Source of the DNA: JAIVJG01 sp964236735
GTDB taxonomy: Bacteria > Acidobacteriota > Blastocatellia > Pyrinomonadales > Pyrinomonadaceae
DNA length: 64,000 nt
Direction: 5' to 3'
NCBI GenBank assembly: GCA_964236735.1
Contig: CAXSFM010000004.1
Location: 248,001 to 312,000 of the forward strand
Below are positions 1-9,091 of this stretch, in pieces. The number at the start of each line of letters is the position of its first letter. Within the stretch, counting starts at the first letter, position 1. The notes below the pieces were generated by a model, which ran no database searches, was not told the DNA's origin, and was given only the letters and a program-made list of their open reading frames with translations. The translations under genes and the position numbers were made by a program.

Positions 1-446
1 GTGAACCGATGATCGGCGTTATCAACCTCCCCGCGCTCGACGAAATTATCTACGCGGCGCGCGGACTCGGTTGTTACTGGAATGGAGCGACCGCGCGCGT
101 CTCGCAGACACCTTCGCTGGGCGAGGCCTTAATACTGTGTACGGATTTCGGAACCTGCGAGCAACATGGGTTCAAGCGTGCTGCCGAAGAGCTTCAACGG
201 CGCGCGGCCTCAAGACGAACGTGGGGAGATTGCTACGGGTATGCGCTGGTGGCGACGGGTAGGGCGGACGTGATGTTTGACCCAATCGTCTCTGTCTGGG
301 ACTGTGCCGCACTGTTGCCAATCATCGAAGAAGCGGGCGGAACCTTTACCGATTGGGCGGGCAAGCGAACAATCCATTCAGGAAATGCAATTGCGACAAA
401 CGGGGTGCTTCTGGACGAAGTGATGTCTATCATCCTTGAAAAATAG
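1..446 (+). CDS. Inositol monophosphatase family phosphatase, C-terminal part
   Basis: The gene enters from the left edge; the reading frame is already open at base 3, so the true start lies outside. About 148 residues are visible of a family usually near 260. The key signature is the second metal-binding motif, SVWDCAALLPIIEEAGG (the WDxAA box with its metal-binding Asp), followed by a typical TDWAG turn and a short C-terminal helix. An earlier segment, GLGCYWNG, matches the AxxGxGAxxNG strand of the family. Members hydrolyse sugar or inositol monophosphates with Mg2+; some Actinobacteria and Acidobacteria members act as histidinol-phosphatase (HisN). Substrate cannot be decided from this fragment. 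Stop TAG. Confidence 0.85.
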   Translation, partial: EPMIGVINLPALDEIIYAARGLGCYWNGATARVSQTPSLGEALILCTDFGTCEQHGFKRAAEELQRRAASRRTWGDCYGYALVATGRADVMFDPIVSVWDCAALLPIIEEAGGTFTDWAGKRTIHSGNAIATNGVLLDEVMSIILEK

Positions 447-794
447 CCGGAATTTGTACCTCCAGCTTGCATAACGGGTCAAAAACTAAAGAAGGTTAAA
501 GATGCTTCCACGATTCGGGTCATTATGTCGCCCTCATGTTGGGAAGCCATAGGATGAGACCGTTTGACTCGAATCCATTCCTCGTGTAAGCTCACGCCTC
601 AATCGCAGTATCTCGTTTAGTCCAACTATTTGTTTATTTAGAGTTAGATTCCGTATAACGGCACGGTCATTGCTAGACGAACTCCAGATAGACTTCCTTG
701 TCGGGTCGTCTCTTCATCAACAAACTTTAAGTAAGGCAGTGATTCAGACGGACTCGACATTAAATCAATTAAATTCTTCAACGAAGGAACGCGC
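447..794. other. Intergenic region, no gene seen
   Basis: This 348-base gap between the phosphatase and the radical SAM gene is AT-richer than its neighbours and shows no convincing reading frame. It holds a candidate promoter for the radical SAM gene about 135 bases upstream of its ATG, and a GAAGGA ribosome-binding site just before that ATG. No clear terminator hairpin was seen after the phosphatase. Confidence 0.5.
630..659 (+). promoter_or_regulatory. Candidate sigma70-type promoter for the radical SAM gene
   Basis: TTGTTT and TATAAC are separated by 18 bases. The pair lies in an AT-rich stretch and points at the downstream gene. This is pattern matching only. Confidence 0.3.
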
Positions 795-2834
795 ATGAAA
801 CCAATCAAACACGCCGAAAAAGGTCTCACAGCAATGGCTGGCGGCCTATTCAATACCATCCAGTTTTTTAATAAATACAGGCCGAACGAGTCATTCATCC
901 CCAAATGGTCTGATAAGCCGCTGCTCAAATCATGGCAGAAATCCAAGCCGCCGCTCGGTTTTCCCCGCACGACCGACAGCCTCTGTCCCAAGTGCGTGAT
1001 TGAAGCGCGCCAGAAGATTCTCAGCCAGGAAGTTATTGATCCGTCAATTCTGGTGAACGAGAAGGTCGGCGAGATCAAGGCCACCATCATCGAGCGCAAC
1101 GGTGAAATCTGGATGATTAAGGATTGCCCGATTCACGGCCATTTTGAAGACATCATGGCGATTGACTCGGCGTTTCTCAAGCACATCGAGACGATGTTTC
1201 CGGGTCGAGACATTCAGGCGCACAACGACGAGAAGCTGCACAATCATGGTTCTTCGACTATCAAGTACGGGCGCGGCTCGGTCTTGACGATTGATCTAAC
1301 GAATCGCTGCAACATGATGTGCGACCCGTGCTTTATGGACGCCAATCAAGTCGGATTCGTCCACGAGTTGAGCATGGATGAGATTAAAGACATCCTCGAC
1401 AAGGCCATCTCCATCAAGCCGCGCCGACAGATGTCCGTTCAATTCTCCGGCGGCGAGCCGACGATCTCGCCTTACTTCCTTGAATCCATCCGCTATTCGC
1501 GTAAAGTTGGTTATAACTCCGTGCAGTGCGCGACGAACGGCATCGAGTTCGCGAAGAGTAAAGAGTTTTGCAAAGAATCCGCCGAAGCCGGTTTGCGTTA
1601 CGCTTATCTGCAATTCGACGGCGTCGGCAACGATGCGAACAGCCACCGGCAGGTCGGCAATTTGTTCGACGTGAAATTGCGCGCGATTGATAACCTCCAC
1701 GAAGCGGGCGTCGAAATCGTGCTCGTCATCACCATCGTCAATAACATCAACAACGATCAGGTCGGCTCCGTCATCCGCTTCGCATTGGAGAATCCGAAGA
1801 AGATCGCTTTCCTCTCGTTCCAACCCGTCTCGTTCACCGGTCGCGACGAAGAGATCACGGACGAGCGACGTATGCAGCAGCGTTACACGTTGTCTCATCT
1901 CGCGCAGGATGTGAAGAAACAGGTCGGCATCACCGAGCCGACGCGCGACTGGTTCCCGCTTTCGCTGATGGGCGCGTTCGCGGATTTCGCAGACCTCGCG
2001 CACGGCCCGGACGCCGAATGGGGGCAAGTTTCCTGCGGTTGCCACCCGAACTGCGGCGTGGGTACGGCGGTGATGATTGACAAAGAGTTGAAAGAGATGC
2101 GTCCCGTGCCGGAGTTCCTGAACATTCCCGGCCTCGTCAAAGACATGCGTAAGATTACGGATGCCGGACGCAGCAAATGGCCGACGAACATGATGATGGG
2201 TCTCGCGCTCTTGAAGCACTACAACCCGTACAAGTCGCCTTCGCAATTTACGCTGGCCGAATTGTTCAAAAAGTTCGATAAGTCGTTTGGCCTGACCGGA
2301 AAATCTTACGGTCGAGTTGACGGCAAGCGCAGCCAGACTGACATCGAAGTGCGACGCGCGGATCGCTGGAACTTCCTCTTCATTGCGGGCATGTGGTTCC
2401 AGGATTTGTTCAACTATGACTTCCGCCGCACGGAGATGTGCATCATCCCTTACGGCACGCAGGAAGGCGAGATTTCCTTCTGCGCCTACAACACGGGCAT
2501 CGGCTGGCGCAACATCATCGAGCAGATGCACCAGAACGCGACCGTCGCCAAGTGGTACAAAGAGCATGGTCGCCACGAGATTTTCGCCAAAGGCAAAGAA
2601 GTCGCGCTTGAGTATGAGTCGCCAGTCTCGCTCGCTTTGAACGAAGTGGACATCCAACGCCCGAACAAGCCCGTCATGGACGGGCCGAAGACGGCGCACG
2701 AAGAAGCTGCGATGATGCGTAAGCTGTATCAGGAAGCGGTGCTCAAGCAGAAACTCGGTTCCGACGTTGATAAAAACACGCCGGTGCAAATCAAGGGTCT
2801 CTCGCGTAAAAACGAGGACGCCGTCTCCGCCTAA
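795..2834 (+). CDS. Tes-like radical SAM enzyme, possible membrane-spanning lipid synthase
   Basis: A 679-residue cytosolic or membrane-associated radical SAM protein. The SAM-cluster motif is CNMMCDPC (C172, C176, C179; CxxxCxxC), followed by a GGEPT box near residue 219. The N-terminal part has a CPKC pair (C64, C67) and a CPIHG motif near 111, and further cysteines occur as SCGCHPNC (414-420) and MC...FCAYN (549, 563). This arrangement (N-terminal LCPxC, CPxHG, radical SAM core, C-terminal cysteine and FCxYN) matches the family of the archaeal tetraether lipid synthase Tes/MJ0619, which joins two lipid tails carbon-to-carbon. Bacterial relatives have been linked to diabolic-acid-type membrane-spanning lipids, which Acidobacteriota make (as iso-diabolic acid). 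Assignment to that reaction is inference from family and likely host. The gene stands alone: ATG start with a GAAGGA site, strong terminator after it. Confidence 0.7.
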   Translation: MKPIKHAEKGLTAMAGGLFNTIQFFNKYRPNESFIPKWSDKPLLKSWQKSKPPLGFPRTTDSLCPKCVIEARQKILSQEVIDPSILVNEKVGEIKATIIERNGEIWMIKDCPIHGHFEDIMAIDSAFLKHIETMFPGRDIQAHNDEKLHNHGSSTIKYGRGSVLTIDLTNRCNMMCDPCFMDANQVGFVHELSMDEIKDILDKAISIKPRRQMSVQFSGGEPTISPYFLESIRYSRKVGYNSVQCATNGIEFAKSKEFCKESAEAGLRYAYLQFDGVGNDANSHRQVGNLFDVKLRAIDNLHEAGVEIVLVITIVNNINNDQVGSVIRFALENPKKIAFLSFQPVSFTGRDEEITDERRMQQRYTLSHLAQDVKKQVGITEPTRDWFPLSLMGAFADFADLAHGPDAEWGQVSCGCHPNCGVGTAVMIDKELKEMRPVPEFLNIPGLVKDMRKITDAGRSKWPTNMMMGLALLKHYNPYKSPSQFTLAELFKKFDKSFGLTGKSYGRVDGKRSQTDIEVRRADRWNFLFIAGMWFQDLFNYDFRRTEMCIIPYGTQEGEISFCAYNTGIGWRNIIEQMHQNATVAKWYKEHGRHEIFAKGKEVALEYESPVSLALNEVDIQRPNKPVMDGPKTAHEEAAMMRKLYQEAVLKQKLGSDVDKNTPVQIKGLSRKNEDAVSA

Positions 2835-2861
2835 TGCTTCGGTTCTCAACGGACGCGCACC

Positions 2862-2900
2862 AAAGCCCCGCCGACGCTTAAACACGTCGCGGGGCTTTTA
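2862..2900 (+). terminator. Rho-independent terminator after the radical SAM gene
   Basis: AAAGCCCCGCCGACG pairs with CGTCGCGGGGCTTTT across a short loop, with one bulged base, and ends in a T run. The stem is long and GC-rich, and it sits 30 bases after the stop codon. Confidence 0.85.
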
Positions 2901-2964
2901 TCGTGTGCTGACAATGTGCGAGCGTCTCTGCAATTCGCACGCGCACATTTGAAAAGACGAACGC

Positions 2965-2993
2965 TTGAATAATTCAGTGCTTTCGGTTGTAAT
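2965..2993 (+). promoter_or_regulatory. Candidate promoter for surE-pcm
   Basis: TTGAAT and TGTAAT are 17 bases apart, ending about 19 bases before the surE ATG. Since a terminator precedes it, a promoter is expected in this gap. The resulting leader would be very short. Confidence 0.35.
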
Positions 2994-3011
2994 GGCTTTC
3001 GACTAATAATT

Positions 3012-3806
3012 ATGGCTCGCATACTTTTAACAAACGACGACGGCATTCATTCCGATGGCCTGTCGAAACTCGAAGAGGCTTTGAGAGAAGTGGGCGACGT
3101 GTATGTCGTCGCGCCGGCGTCTGAGATGAGCGGGGCGTCGCACAGTCTGACGCTCTCTCGTCCGCTTCGCATACGGCAGATTGACGAGCGCCACTGGACT
3201 GTTGACGGCACGCCGACTGACTGCGTGACGCTCGCGCTCAATAAAATTCTTGGCGACGACGAGCGACCGCACGTCTGCGTCTCCGGCATCAATCACGGCG
3301 GCAATCTTGGCGACGACGCGACGTATTCGGGCACGGTGGCGGGCGCGCTCGAAGCGACCATCCTCGGCGTTCCGGGTCTCGCCTTCAGCCTCGTCGCGCG
3401 CGAGCATTACGACTTTACGGAAGCCGCGCGCTTCGCCGTCATCGCCGTCCGCAAAGTCTTGAGCGAAGGATTGCCTGAAGGCACGCTGCTCAACATCAAC
3501 GTCCCGCAAGGCGACGTGAAAGGCGTGCGCGTCGTCAAGCAGGGAATTAAATATGCGCGCCCCATCATCAGCGAGCACGTTGATCCGCGCGGCAAGTCGT
3601 ACTACTGGATCGGCGAAGAAGTTTACAGCCGGGGTCATCAGGAAGGATCGGACTACGCCGCCGTCGAACAGGGTTACATCTCGGTCACGCCGATGCGTAG
3701 TGACATGACTAATCATCGCGCACTCGCCGAATTGACGCAGTGGAACGCTATCAGCGCGGGAGAATTTTCGGACGAGAAAGAAGATCAACCTGCCGGACTC
3801 GGCTAA
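3012..3806 (+). CDS. surE: 5'/3'-nucleotidase SurE
   Basis: A 264-residue SurE, close to the family length of about 250. The N-terminus reads RILLTNDDG, with the two metal-binding aspartates (D9, D10), then SGASHSLT and the SGINHGGNLGDDATYSGTVAGA block that forms the rest of the metal and phosphate site. SurE is a cytosolic metal-dependent phosphatase that removes phosphate from nucleoside 5'- and 3'-monophosphates and acts on short polyphosphate; it is tied to stationary-phase stress survival. It is followed 85 bases later by pcm, a pairing also found in Escherichia coli, supporting a shared survival or repair role. ATG start. The C-terminal tail is longer than usual and hydrophilic. Confidence 0.95.
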   Translation: MARILLTNDDGIHSDGLSKLEEALREVGDVYVVAPASEMSGASHSLTLSRPLRIRQIDERHWTVDGTPTDCVTLALNKILGDDERPHVCVSGINHGGNLGDDATYSGTVAGALEATILGVPGLAFSLVAREHYDFTEAARFAVIAVRKVLSEGLPEGTLLNINVPQGDVKGVRVVKQGIKYARPIISEHVDPRGKSYYWIGEEVYSRGHQEGSDYAAVEQGYISVTPMRSDMTNHRALAELTQWNAISAGEFSDEKEDQPAGLG

Positions 3807-3891
3807 AGTAAGCTACAGCGTCATTGTTGAGACGTGCAGTGCTTTGTCTTAAACCTTTTCCAATAATTCTCCGAATATCTTCAAACCGAAC

Positions 3892-4554
3892 TTGTCAGCC
3901 GCACATACATCAGATTATCGCAAACAGCGCGAGCGCATGGTCGAGCGTCTGCGTGAGCATTACAGCGTGCACGATCCCATTGTGCTCGCCGCGATGCTGG
4001 ACGTGCCGCGCCATATTTTCGTCTCGGAAGCCTTGCAGAGTCGCGCATACGACGACCACGCGCTGCCCATCGAAGCCAATCAGACCATCTCGCAACCTTA
4101 CATCGTCGCGCGGATGACGGAACTGCTTGAGGTCAACTCGCGGAGTCGTGTGCTGGAGATTGGCGCGGGTTCCGGCTACCAGACGGCGGTGCTGTCGCGC
4201 GTCGCGGGTCAGGTCTATGCAATCGAGCGCATCGCTGAACTGGCGCGACTAGCGCAGTCGCGCATACGCAGCCTCAACATTTATAACGCGACCGTCAAAT
4301 GTTTCGACGGCACGCTCGGTTGGAGCGCACACGCGCCTTATGACGCGATACTCGTAGCGGCTGGCAGCCCGGAAGTGCCGGAGCCGCTGCTGACGCAATT
4401 AAAGTTGGGCGGAAAACTCGTGATCCCGGTTGGCGCGACGAGAGAGTCGCAACGGCTCGTGCGCGTCGTTCGCACGGAAGACGAGTTCGTACATGAAGAA
4501 CATGGCCCCTGCGTGTTCGTCCCGCTCATCGGGCGATACGGCTGGGCGAAATAA
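3892..4554 (+). CDS. pcm: Protein-L-isoaspartate O-methyltransferase
   Basis: A 220-residue class I SAM-dependent methyltransferase. Motif I is VLEIGAGSGYQTAVLS, followed by the acidic strand YAIERI; the N-terminal PCMT signatures PRHIF and the ANQTISQPYIVARM block are clear. It methylates isoaspartyl residues in aged proteins so they can revert to normal aspartate. The best-fitting start is a TTG; an ATG 15 codons downstream would give a shorter N-terminus, so the exact start is uncertain. It lies just after surE on the same strand, as in several other bacteria, and is followed by a palindromic repeat rather than a standard terminator. Confidence 0.93.
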   Translation: MSAAHTSDYRKQRERMVERLREHYSVHDPIVLAAMLDVPRHIFVSEALQSRAYDDHALPIEANQTISQPYIVARMTELLEVNSRSRVLEIGAGSGYQTAVLSRVAGQVYAIERIAELARLAQSRIRSLNIYNATVKCFDGTLGWSAHAPYDAILVAAGSPEVPEPLLTQLKLGGKLVIPVGATRESQRLVRVVRTEDEFVHEEHGPCVFVPLIGRYGWAK

Positions 4555-4556
4555 GA

Positions 4557-4618
4557 GTTCAAGGTTCAAGGTTCAAGGTTCAGAGTCTAATTCATACTTT
4601 GAACATTGAACCTTGAAC
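4557..4618. repeat. Palindromic simple-word repeat (GTTCAAG type)
   Basis: Three to four direct copies of GTTCAAG form one arm; the other arm carries the reverse complement (TTTGAACATTGAACCTTGAAC). The arms can pair over about 21 bases with two mismatches. It starts directly after the pcm stop codon and runs up to the DedA gene, so it could form a long hairpin in the transcript. It has the same architecture as the elements near 42.7, 54.1 and 58.5 kb but a different sequence. Confidence 0.8.
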
Positions 4619-4639
4619 AATAAACTTCGGAGTAGAAAA

Positions 4640-5278
4640 TTGATCGCAAGAATCATCGAAATACTTTCAGGCTTTATCGTTGCTGTCATCGCTAAATTGG
4701 GTTATGCCGGCATCATCCTGTTGATGGCGATTGAGTCGGCATGTATCCCTCTGCCTTCGGAAGTCATCATGCCTTTCTCAGGCTATCTGGTGTACACGGG
4801 TCAATTCAATTTGTGGTTGGTCGGTGTGGCGGGCGCGCTCGGTTGTGTCTTAGGCTCGCTCGTCGCGTACTGGGTGGGATTTTACGGCGGGCGTCCGCTC
4901 ATCGAAAAATATGGCCGCTTCGTTTTAATTTCGAGCCACGACCTTGATCTGGCTGATCGCTGGTTTACGAGTTACGGTGAAGTCATCGTTTTCGCCAGCC
5001 GACTGTTGCCGGTGATACGCACGTTCATCGCTTTCCCAGCCGGTGTGGCACGGATGAACTTAAAGCGATTCGTGATTTACACATTCCTCGGCTCGCTGCC
5101 GTGGTGTCTCGGCCTTGCTTACGTCGGACAGCTTTTGGGTGAGCAGTGGGATAAGAACGACACGCTCAAGACGTGGTTTCATCGTTTCGATTTCGTCATC
5201 GGCATCATCGGCGTGCTGGCCGTCGTGTGGTGGGTGTGGCGGCACGTCAAACACTCGCGCGCGCCGCATCAAACATAA
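4640..5278 (+). CDS. DedA family integral membrane protein
   Basis: A DedA/SNARE-associated (VTT) family protein of about 212 residues with four to six hydrophobic segments. Family hallmarks are visible: an E..CIPLPSE motif early, a GxxxGSLVAYWVG helix, and the FASRLLPVIRTFIAFPAG amphipathic re-entrant region with the conserved arginine. DedA proteins are inner-membrane transporters needed for proton-motive-force balance; several flip undecaprenyl phosphate or phospholipids. I chose a TTG preceded by CGGAGTAG at good spacing; a TTG nine codons earlier lies inside the palindromic repeat and lacks a ribosome site. The exact substrate cannot be told from sequence. Confidence 0.9.
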   Translation: MIARIIEILSGFIVAVIAKLGYAGIILLMAIESACIPLPSEVIMPFSGYLVYTGQFNLWLVGVAGALGCVLGSLVAYWVGFYGGRPLIEKYGRFVLISSHDLDLADRWFTSYGEVIVFASRLLPVIRTFIAFPAGVARMNLKRFVIYTFLGSLPWCLGLAYVGQLLGEQWDKNDTLKTWFHRFDFVIGIIGVLAVVWWVWRHVKHSRAPHQT

Positions 5279-5326
5279 ATCGAGCGTGTGAAGCTTATCG
5301 CCTGCGAGCGAAAGATGATTGCTTGT

Positions 5327-5356
5327 TTGACATGCCGGCGAGACGCACCTTAAAAT
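5327..5356 (+). promoter_or_regulatory. Promoter of tRNA-Pro
   Basis: A consensus TTGACA is followed after 18 bases by TAAAAT, and the mature tRNA begins 20 bases further on. Good match and position for a stable-RNA promoter. Confidence 0.65.
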
Positions 5357-5374
5357 GCCAGCACGTTGAATGTG

Positions 5375-5850
<476 letters not shown>

Positions 5851-6345
5851 ATGAAAAAAATGATGCAGGCTTTATTTGTCGTGGCGTTCGCACTCGCCGC
5901 GCTCAGTTGTTCGGGCGCGGATGACCCGAAGGAGTTCGTCAATGAAGCGGCGCAGGGCGGCATGTCGGAAGTCCAACTCGGCAGTCTCGCGATTGAACAT
6001 GCGGGCAGTGATGCCGTGCGTCACTTCGGGCAGATGATGGTGTCGGATCACTCGCTGGCGAACAGCGAACTCAAGGCTCTAGCCAAACGCAAGAATATGG
6101 ATTTGCCCGCAGAGGTTTCTTCGAGCCAGAAATCAATATCTGACAAGCTGGCGAAGCTCAACGGCGCAGAGTTTGATAAAGAATATGTTGACACGATGGT
6201 CAAAGACCATGAAGACGACGTGAAGGAGTTTCAGTCGCAGGCGGATAAGAGCAAGGACGAGGACGTGAAGGCATACGCCGCCAAGACGCTCCCGACGCTG
6301 CAAAAACATTTGCAGTTGATTCGCGACATCAAGTCGAAAATGTAA
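5851..6345 (+). CDS. DUF4142 lipoprotein
   Basis: A 164-residue secreted protein with a lipoprotein signal (MKKMMQALFVVAFALAALSC, lipid-modified Cys at residue 20). The mature part is a helical DUF4142 domain, a ferritin-like four-helix fold: GSLAIEHAGSDAVRHFGQMMVSDH is the typical first helix pair, and a second repeat-like segment follows ending with a KxHLQ.I.. helix. The family is common in Gram-negative envelopes; its biochemical role is unknown. The chosen ATG has a GGGAG site eight bases upstream; a TTG eight codons earlier would spoil the signal peptide. Confidence 0.88.
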   Translation: MKKMMQALFVVAFALAALSCSGADDPKEFVNEAAQGGMSEVQLGSLAIEHAGSDAVRHFGQMMVSDHSLANSELKALAKRKNMDLPAEVSSSQKSISDKLAKLNGAEFDKEYVDTMVKDHEDDVKEFQSQADKSKDEDVKAYAAKTLPTLQKHLQLIRDIKSKM

Positions 6346-6409
6346 ATCGCTGAAGGTGGATTTCCAGGAAGCGTTCTTTAGAGGTAAACCGAAAAAGGAG
6401 TTGAGGCGC

Positions 6410-6574
6410 ATGACTGACACAGACGAAGACGACGAGGTGAACATCGGGCACAGCAGCACGACCATTCCCGGCGGCGAGAAAGAACTGACGGGCGATCCTG
6501 GCAGGACGCCGGGCAAGGCCGAGGGCGATGAAAAGACTGCGGATGAAGATTTGCAGCGCAAGGAAGGACAGTAG
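6410..6574 (+). CDS. Small acidic, probably disordered protein
   Basis: A 54-residue product rich in Asp, Glu, Gly, Thr and Lys, with no hydrophobic core and no recognisable domain. Support for a real gene comes from AAGGAG nine bases before the ATG and its place 64 bases after the DUF4142 gene on the same strand. A GTG further upstream in frame is less likely. Function unknown. Confidence 0.5.
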   Translation: MTDTDEDDEVNIGHSSTTIPGGEKELTGDPGRTPGKAEGDEKTADEDLQRKEGQ

Positions 6575-6650
6575 CGACTGAGGGAGTAAGAGCGTTTGAA
6601 ATTCAGTTTTCGGCTCACACCCTGAGTTCAAAAATATATCTCGCCAAATC

Positions 6651-6699
6651 GCGGCTCCGGCTCGTCTAAGTCTGACAGGCCGGAGTCGCTCGCATTTTT
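6651..6699 (+). terminator. Probable terminator
   Basis: GCGGCTCCGGC pairs with GCCGGAGTCGC (one wobble), followed by CTCGCATTTTTA. It closes the DUF4142/small-protein unit. Confidence 0.6.
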
Positions 6700-6740
6700 A
6701 CCGACATTTTCCCGCCAAAAAGAATGTTTGAAAGTATTGT

Positions 6741-6768
6741 TTGCCTCCGGCGCGCTCTGTGCTATATT
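6741..6768 (+). promoter_or_regulatory. Candidate promoter for the DUF1800/DUF1501 operon
   Basis: TTGCCT and TATATT are 16 bases apart, about 100 bases before the first gene and after a terminator. The untranslated leader would be about 90 bases. Confidence 0.45.
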
Positions 6769-6866
6769 GAATTTGCGCCCCGTTTGGCCGTTGCGGGCGT
6801 CAGGTTAGATGTTACGCCCCAAATTTTAATCACCTCATAACTGAATAGCTGATTCGCGGAGACATA

Positions 6867-9086
6867 ATGAAAGTGTATCCCTTCTCCCGTCTAGTCGCGC
6901 GCTTCGTCAAATTTTCAAGCGCTTGCGTCATCGTCGCCGTCGTGTGCTGTGCGACCGCTGTGGCTCAAACGCCCGCGCCCGTCCTGCTCAGTGAAGGCAC
7001 TGGCACGACGACGCGCGCCGTCGCTTTCGAATCTGTCTCGCACGCGCCGGAGCCTTTCACGGTCAACTCCAACATCGCCTGGAGTCCAGACACGCGCACG
7101 CGCGTCACGCTGTTTGCGATGAACCTCTCGTTTCTGCCGGGCGAGGGCGCGAACGCAGTGACGGCGGACGCGGAGGACGGCACGAAGCGTGTCTTCCCGC
7201 TCACCGTCGAGCATGTTGATTTAGTGCCCGGCCAAAACTGGCTCTACTCCGTCGTCGTGCGTTTGAATGACGGTATGACGGACAATCTCGGCGATGTGTT
7301 AGTGCGTGTTAGCTTGCACGGCGTGTCATCGAACCGCGTCCGTCTCGGCATCGGGCAAGTCGGCGGCGGCCAGACGGATCAGGCAGCCGGTTTGACGCCT
7401 AGCCCCGCGCCCGCGACGCCGCCACCACCTGCGACTCCGCTGACGCCCGGCACATACGGCCCCGGAGAGACTTCTGTTGCCGATACTGTCCGCTTCCTCG
7501 AACAGGCATCGTGGGGGCCGACGAACCCGGAAGTGACGCGCGTGCGTAACATGGGTCTGCGTGCCTATCTCAACGAACAGTTCAGCGCGCCGACCTTGAA
7601 CCCCGCGAAGGGTTCCGATTATGCCGATCTCACTTTCCCGCTCGACGACAATAACGCACAGTGTCCGACGGGCAGCCCGCAGGAATGCACGCGCGATAAC
7701 TACACGATATATCCGATTCAGAGGGCGTTCTTCACGAACGCGCTGACGAGTCAGGATCAACTGCGACAGCGCGTGGCATGGGCGCTTCATCAAACTCTGG
7801 TCGTTTCCGGCACTGAGATCAATCGTCCAAGTTGGATGACTCCTTACCTGCAATCGCTCGACCGCAATGCCTTCGGCAACTATCGCACGCTCCTCAACGA
7901 GGTCACGCTCAACCCCGGCATGGGCGAATATCTCGACATGCGCCTGAGCACGAGGACGAGCCAGAATGAAAACTTCGCGCGCGAGATTTTGCAACTCTTC
8001 TCCATCGGCGTTAACGGGTTGAATCTTGACGGCACGCCGCAACTCGACGCGCAGGGCAAGCCTCTTCCGGCCTACGATCAAAACACAGTCGTCAATTTCA
8101 CGAAGGTCTTCACGGGCTGGACATTCTCGACCGCTATCGGCAACGGCATCACCAACTATCGCGACCCGATGGTTCCGCGTGCCGTGACCAATCACGATCA
8201 GACCGCCAAAACGCTTCTGAGCGGATTGGTGACTGCGACTAACCAGACGACGCAGGCTGACTTGAACACCGCGCTCGACAACATTTTCAATCACCCGAAC
8301 GTTGGCCCGTTCATCAGCAAGCAACTGATCCAGCATCTCGTCACGAGCAATCCGAGTCCGGCTTACGTGCAGCGCGTGGCCTCCGTCTTCAACAACGATT
8401 GCAGCGGCCTCTACCCGGATAACTGCACGAGCGTGCGCGGCAACTTGAAGGCCGTCATCACCGCCATCCTGCTCGACCCCGAAGCGCGCGGCGACGTGAA
8501 GAGCGATCCGAACTTCGGCAAACTTCGCGAACCCGTCCAACTCATCAACAACGTGCTGCGCGCCTTCAATGCCAAGTCATTCGACAAGACGACGACGAGC
8601 GACGGAGTGTTGGCTTCTCGTTCAACGACGGACTTCCCAAGTTCGCTCGCGCAGCCGGTGTACCTGCCGAACACAGTGTTTAGCTATTACACGCCCGGTT
8701 ACTATATCCCCGGCACGCCGCTGCTCGGCCCGGCCTTCGAGATACTGACGACGAGCACCACGCTCAAACGCGCGAACTTCGTCAACAGCATCGTCTATAC
8801 GGGAGTCACCGCTTCGACCGGCGGCGTCACCGACAGGCCACGCGGCACGGCTCTCGACCTGACCGACGCGACAATGAATCTTGAAGGGATGGCTAATAAC
8901 CCGGCACAGCTTGTTGACACGCTCAATACGCTGTTGCTGCACGGCACGATGACGGCGGCGGTTCGCACGTCAATCATCAACGCCGTGTCGAGCATTCCGA
9001 CAACGGACGGCAGCTTCGCACACAAGCGCGCGCAGTCAGCCGCCTATCTGGTCGCCACATCCCCGCAATACGACGTACAGAGATAA
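6867..9086 (+). CDS. Secreted DUF1800 protein with an N-terminal accessory module
   Basis: A 739-residue protein with a Sec signal peptide ending near AVAQ (residue 34). Residues about 38-167 form a beta-rich module ending SSNRVRLGIGQVGGG, which recurs in the protein starting at 51948. A Pro/Ala/Thr linker follows (about 175-195), then the DUF1800 domain from FLEQASWGPT onward, with the typical NFAREILQLFSIG and FTGWTF blocks. DUF1800 proteins are large secreted proteins of unknown activity that nearly always pair with DUF1501. The next gene follows after five bases and is DUF1501, so the two form an operon. The ATG lies after an upstream GGAG. Confidence 0.9.
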   Translation: MKVYPFSRLVARFVKFSSACVIVAVVCCATAVAQTPAPVLLSEGTGTTTRAVAFESVSHAPEPFTVNSNIAWSPDTRTRVTLFAMNLSFLPGEGANAVTADAEDGTKRVFPLTVEHVDLVPGQNWLYSVVVRLNDGMTDNLGDVLVRVSLHGVSSNRVRLGIGQVGGGQTDQAAGLTPSPAPATPPPPATPLTPGTYGPGETSVADTVRFLEQASWGPTNPEVTRVRNMGLRAYLNEQFSAPTLNPAKGSDYADLTFPLDDNNAQCPTGSPQECTRDNYTIYPIQRAFFTNALTSQDQLRQRVAWALHQTLVVSGTEINRPSWMTPYLQSLDRNAFGNYRTLLNEVTLNPGMGEYLDMRLSTRTSQNENFAREILQLFSIGVNGLNLDGTPQLDAQGKPLPAYDQNTVVNFTKVFTGWTFSTAIGNGITNYRDPMVPRAVTNHDQTAKTLLSGLVTATNQTTQADLNTALDNIFNHPNVGPFISKQLIQHLVTSNPSPAYVQRVASVFNNDCSGLYPDNCTSVRGNLKAVITAILLDPEARGDVKSDPNFGKLREPVQLINNVLRAFNAKSFDKTTTSDGVLASRSTTDFPSSLAQPVYLPNTVFSYYTPGYYIPGTPLLGPAFEILTTSTTLKRANFVNSIVYTGVTASTGGVTDRPRGTALDLTDATMNLEGMANNPAQLVDTLNTLLLHGTMTAAVRTSIINAVSSIPTTDGSFAHKRAQSAAYLVATSPQYDVQR

Positions 9087-9091
9087 AAATC

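Noticed and set aside
1296..2885. A 529-codon minus-strand frame opposite the radical SAM gene
   Set aside because: Composition is Arg/Asp/Val/His-rich as expected from reading the opposite strand of a high-GC gene; no domain, and the plus-strand protein is clearly real.
7326..8540. A 404-codon minus-strand frame opposite the DUF1800 gene
   Set aside because: Same antisense pattern with no recognisable motif; the DUF1800 reading is strongly supported.
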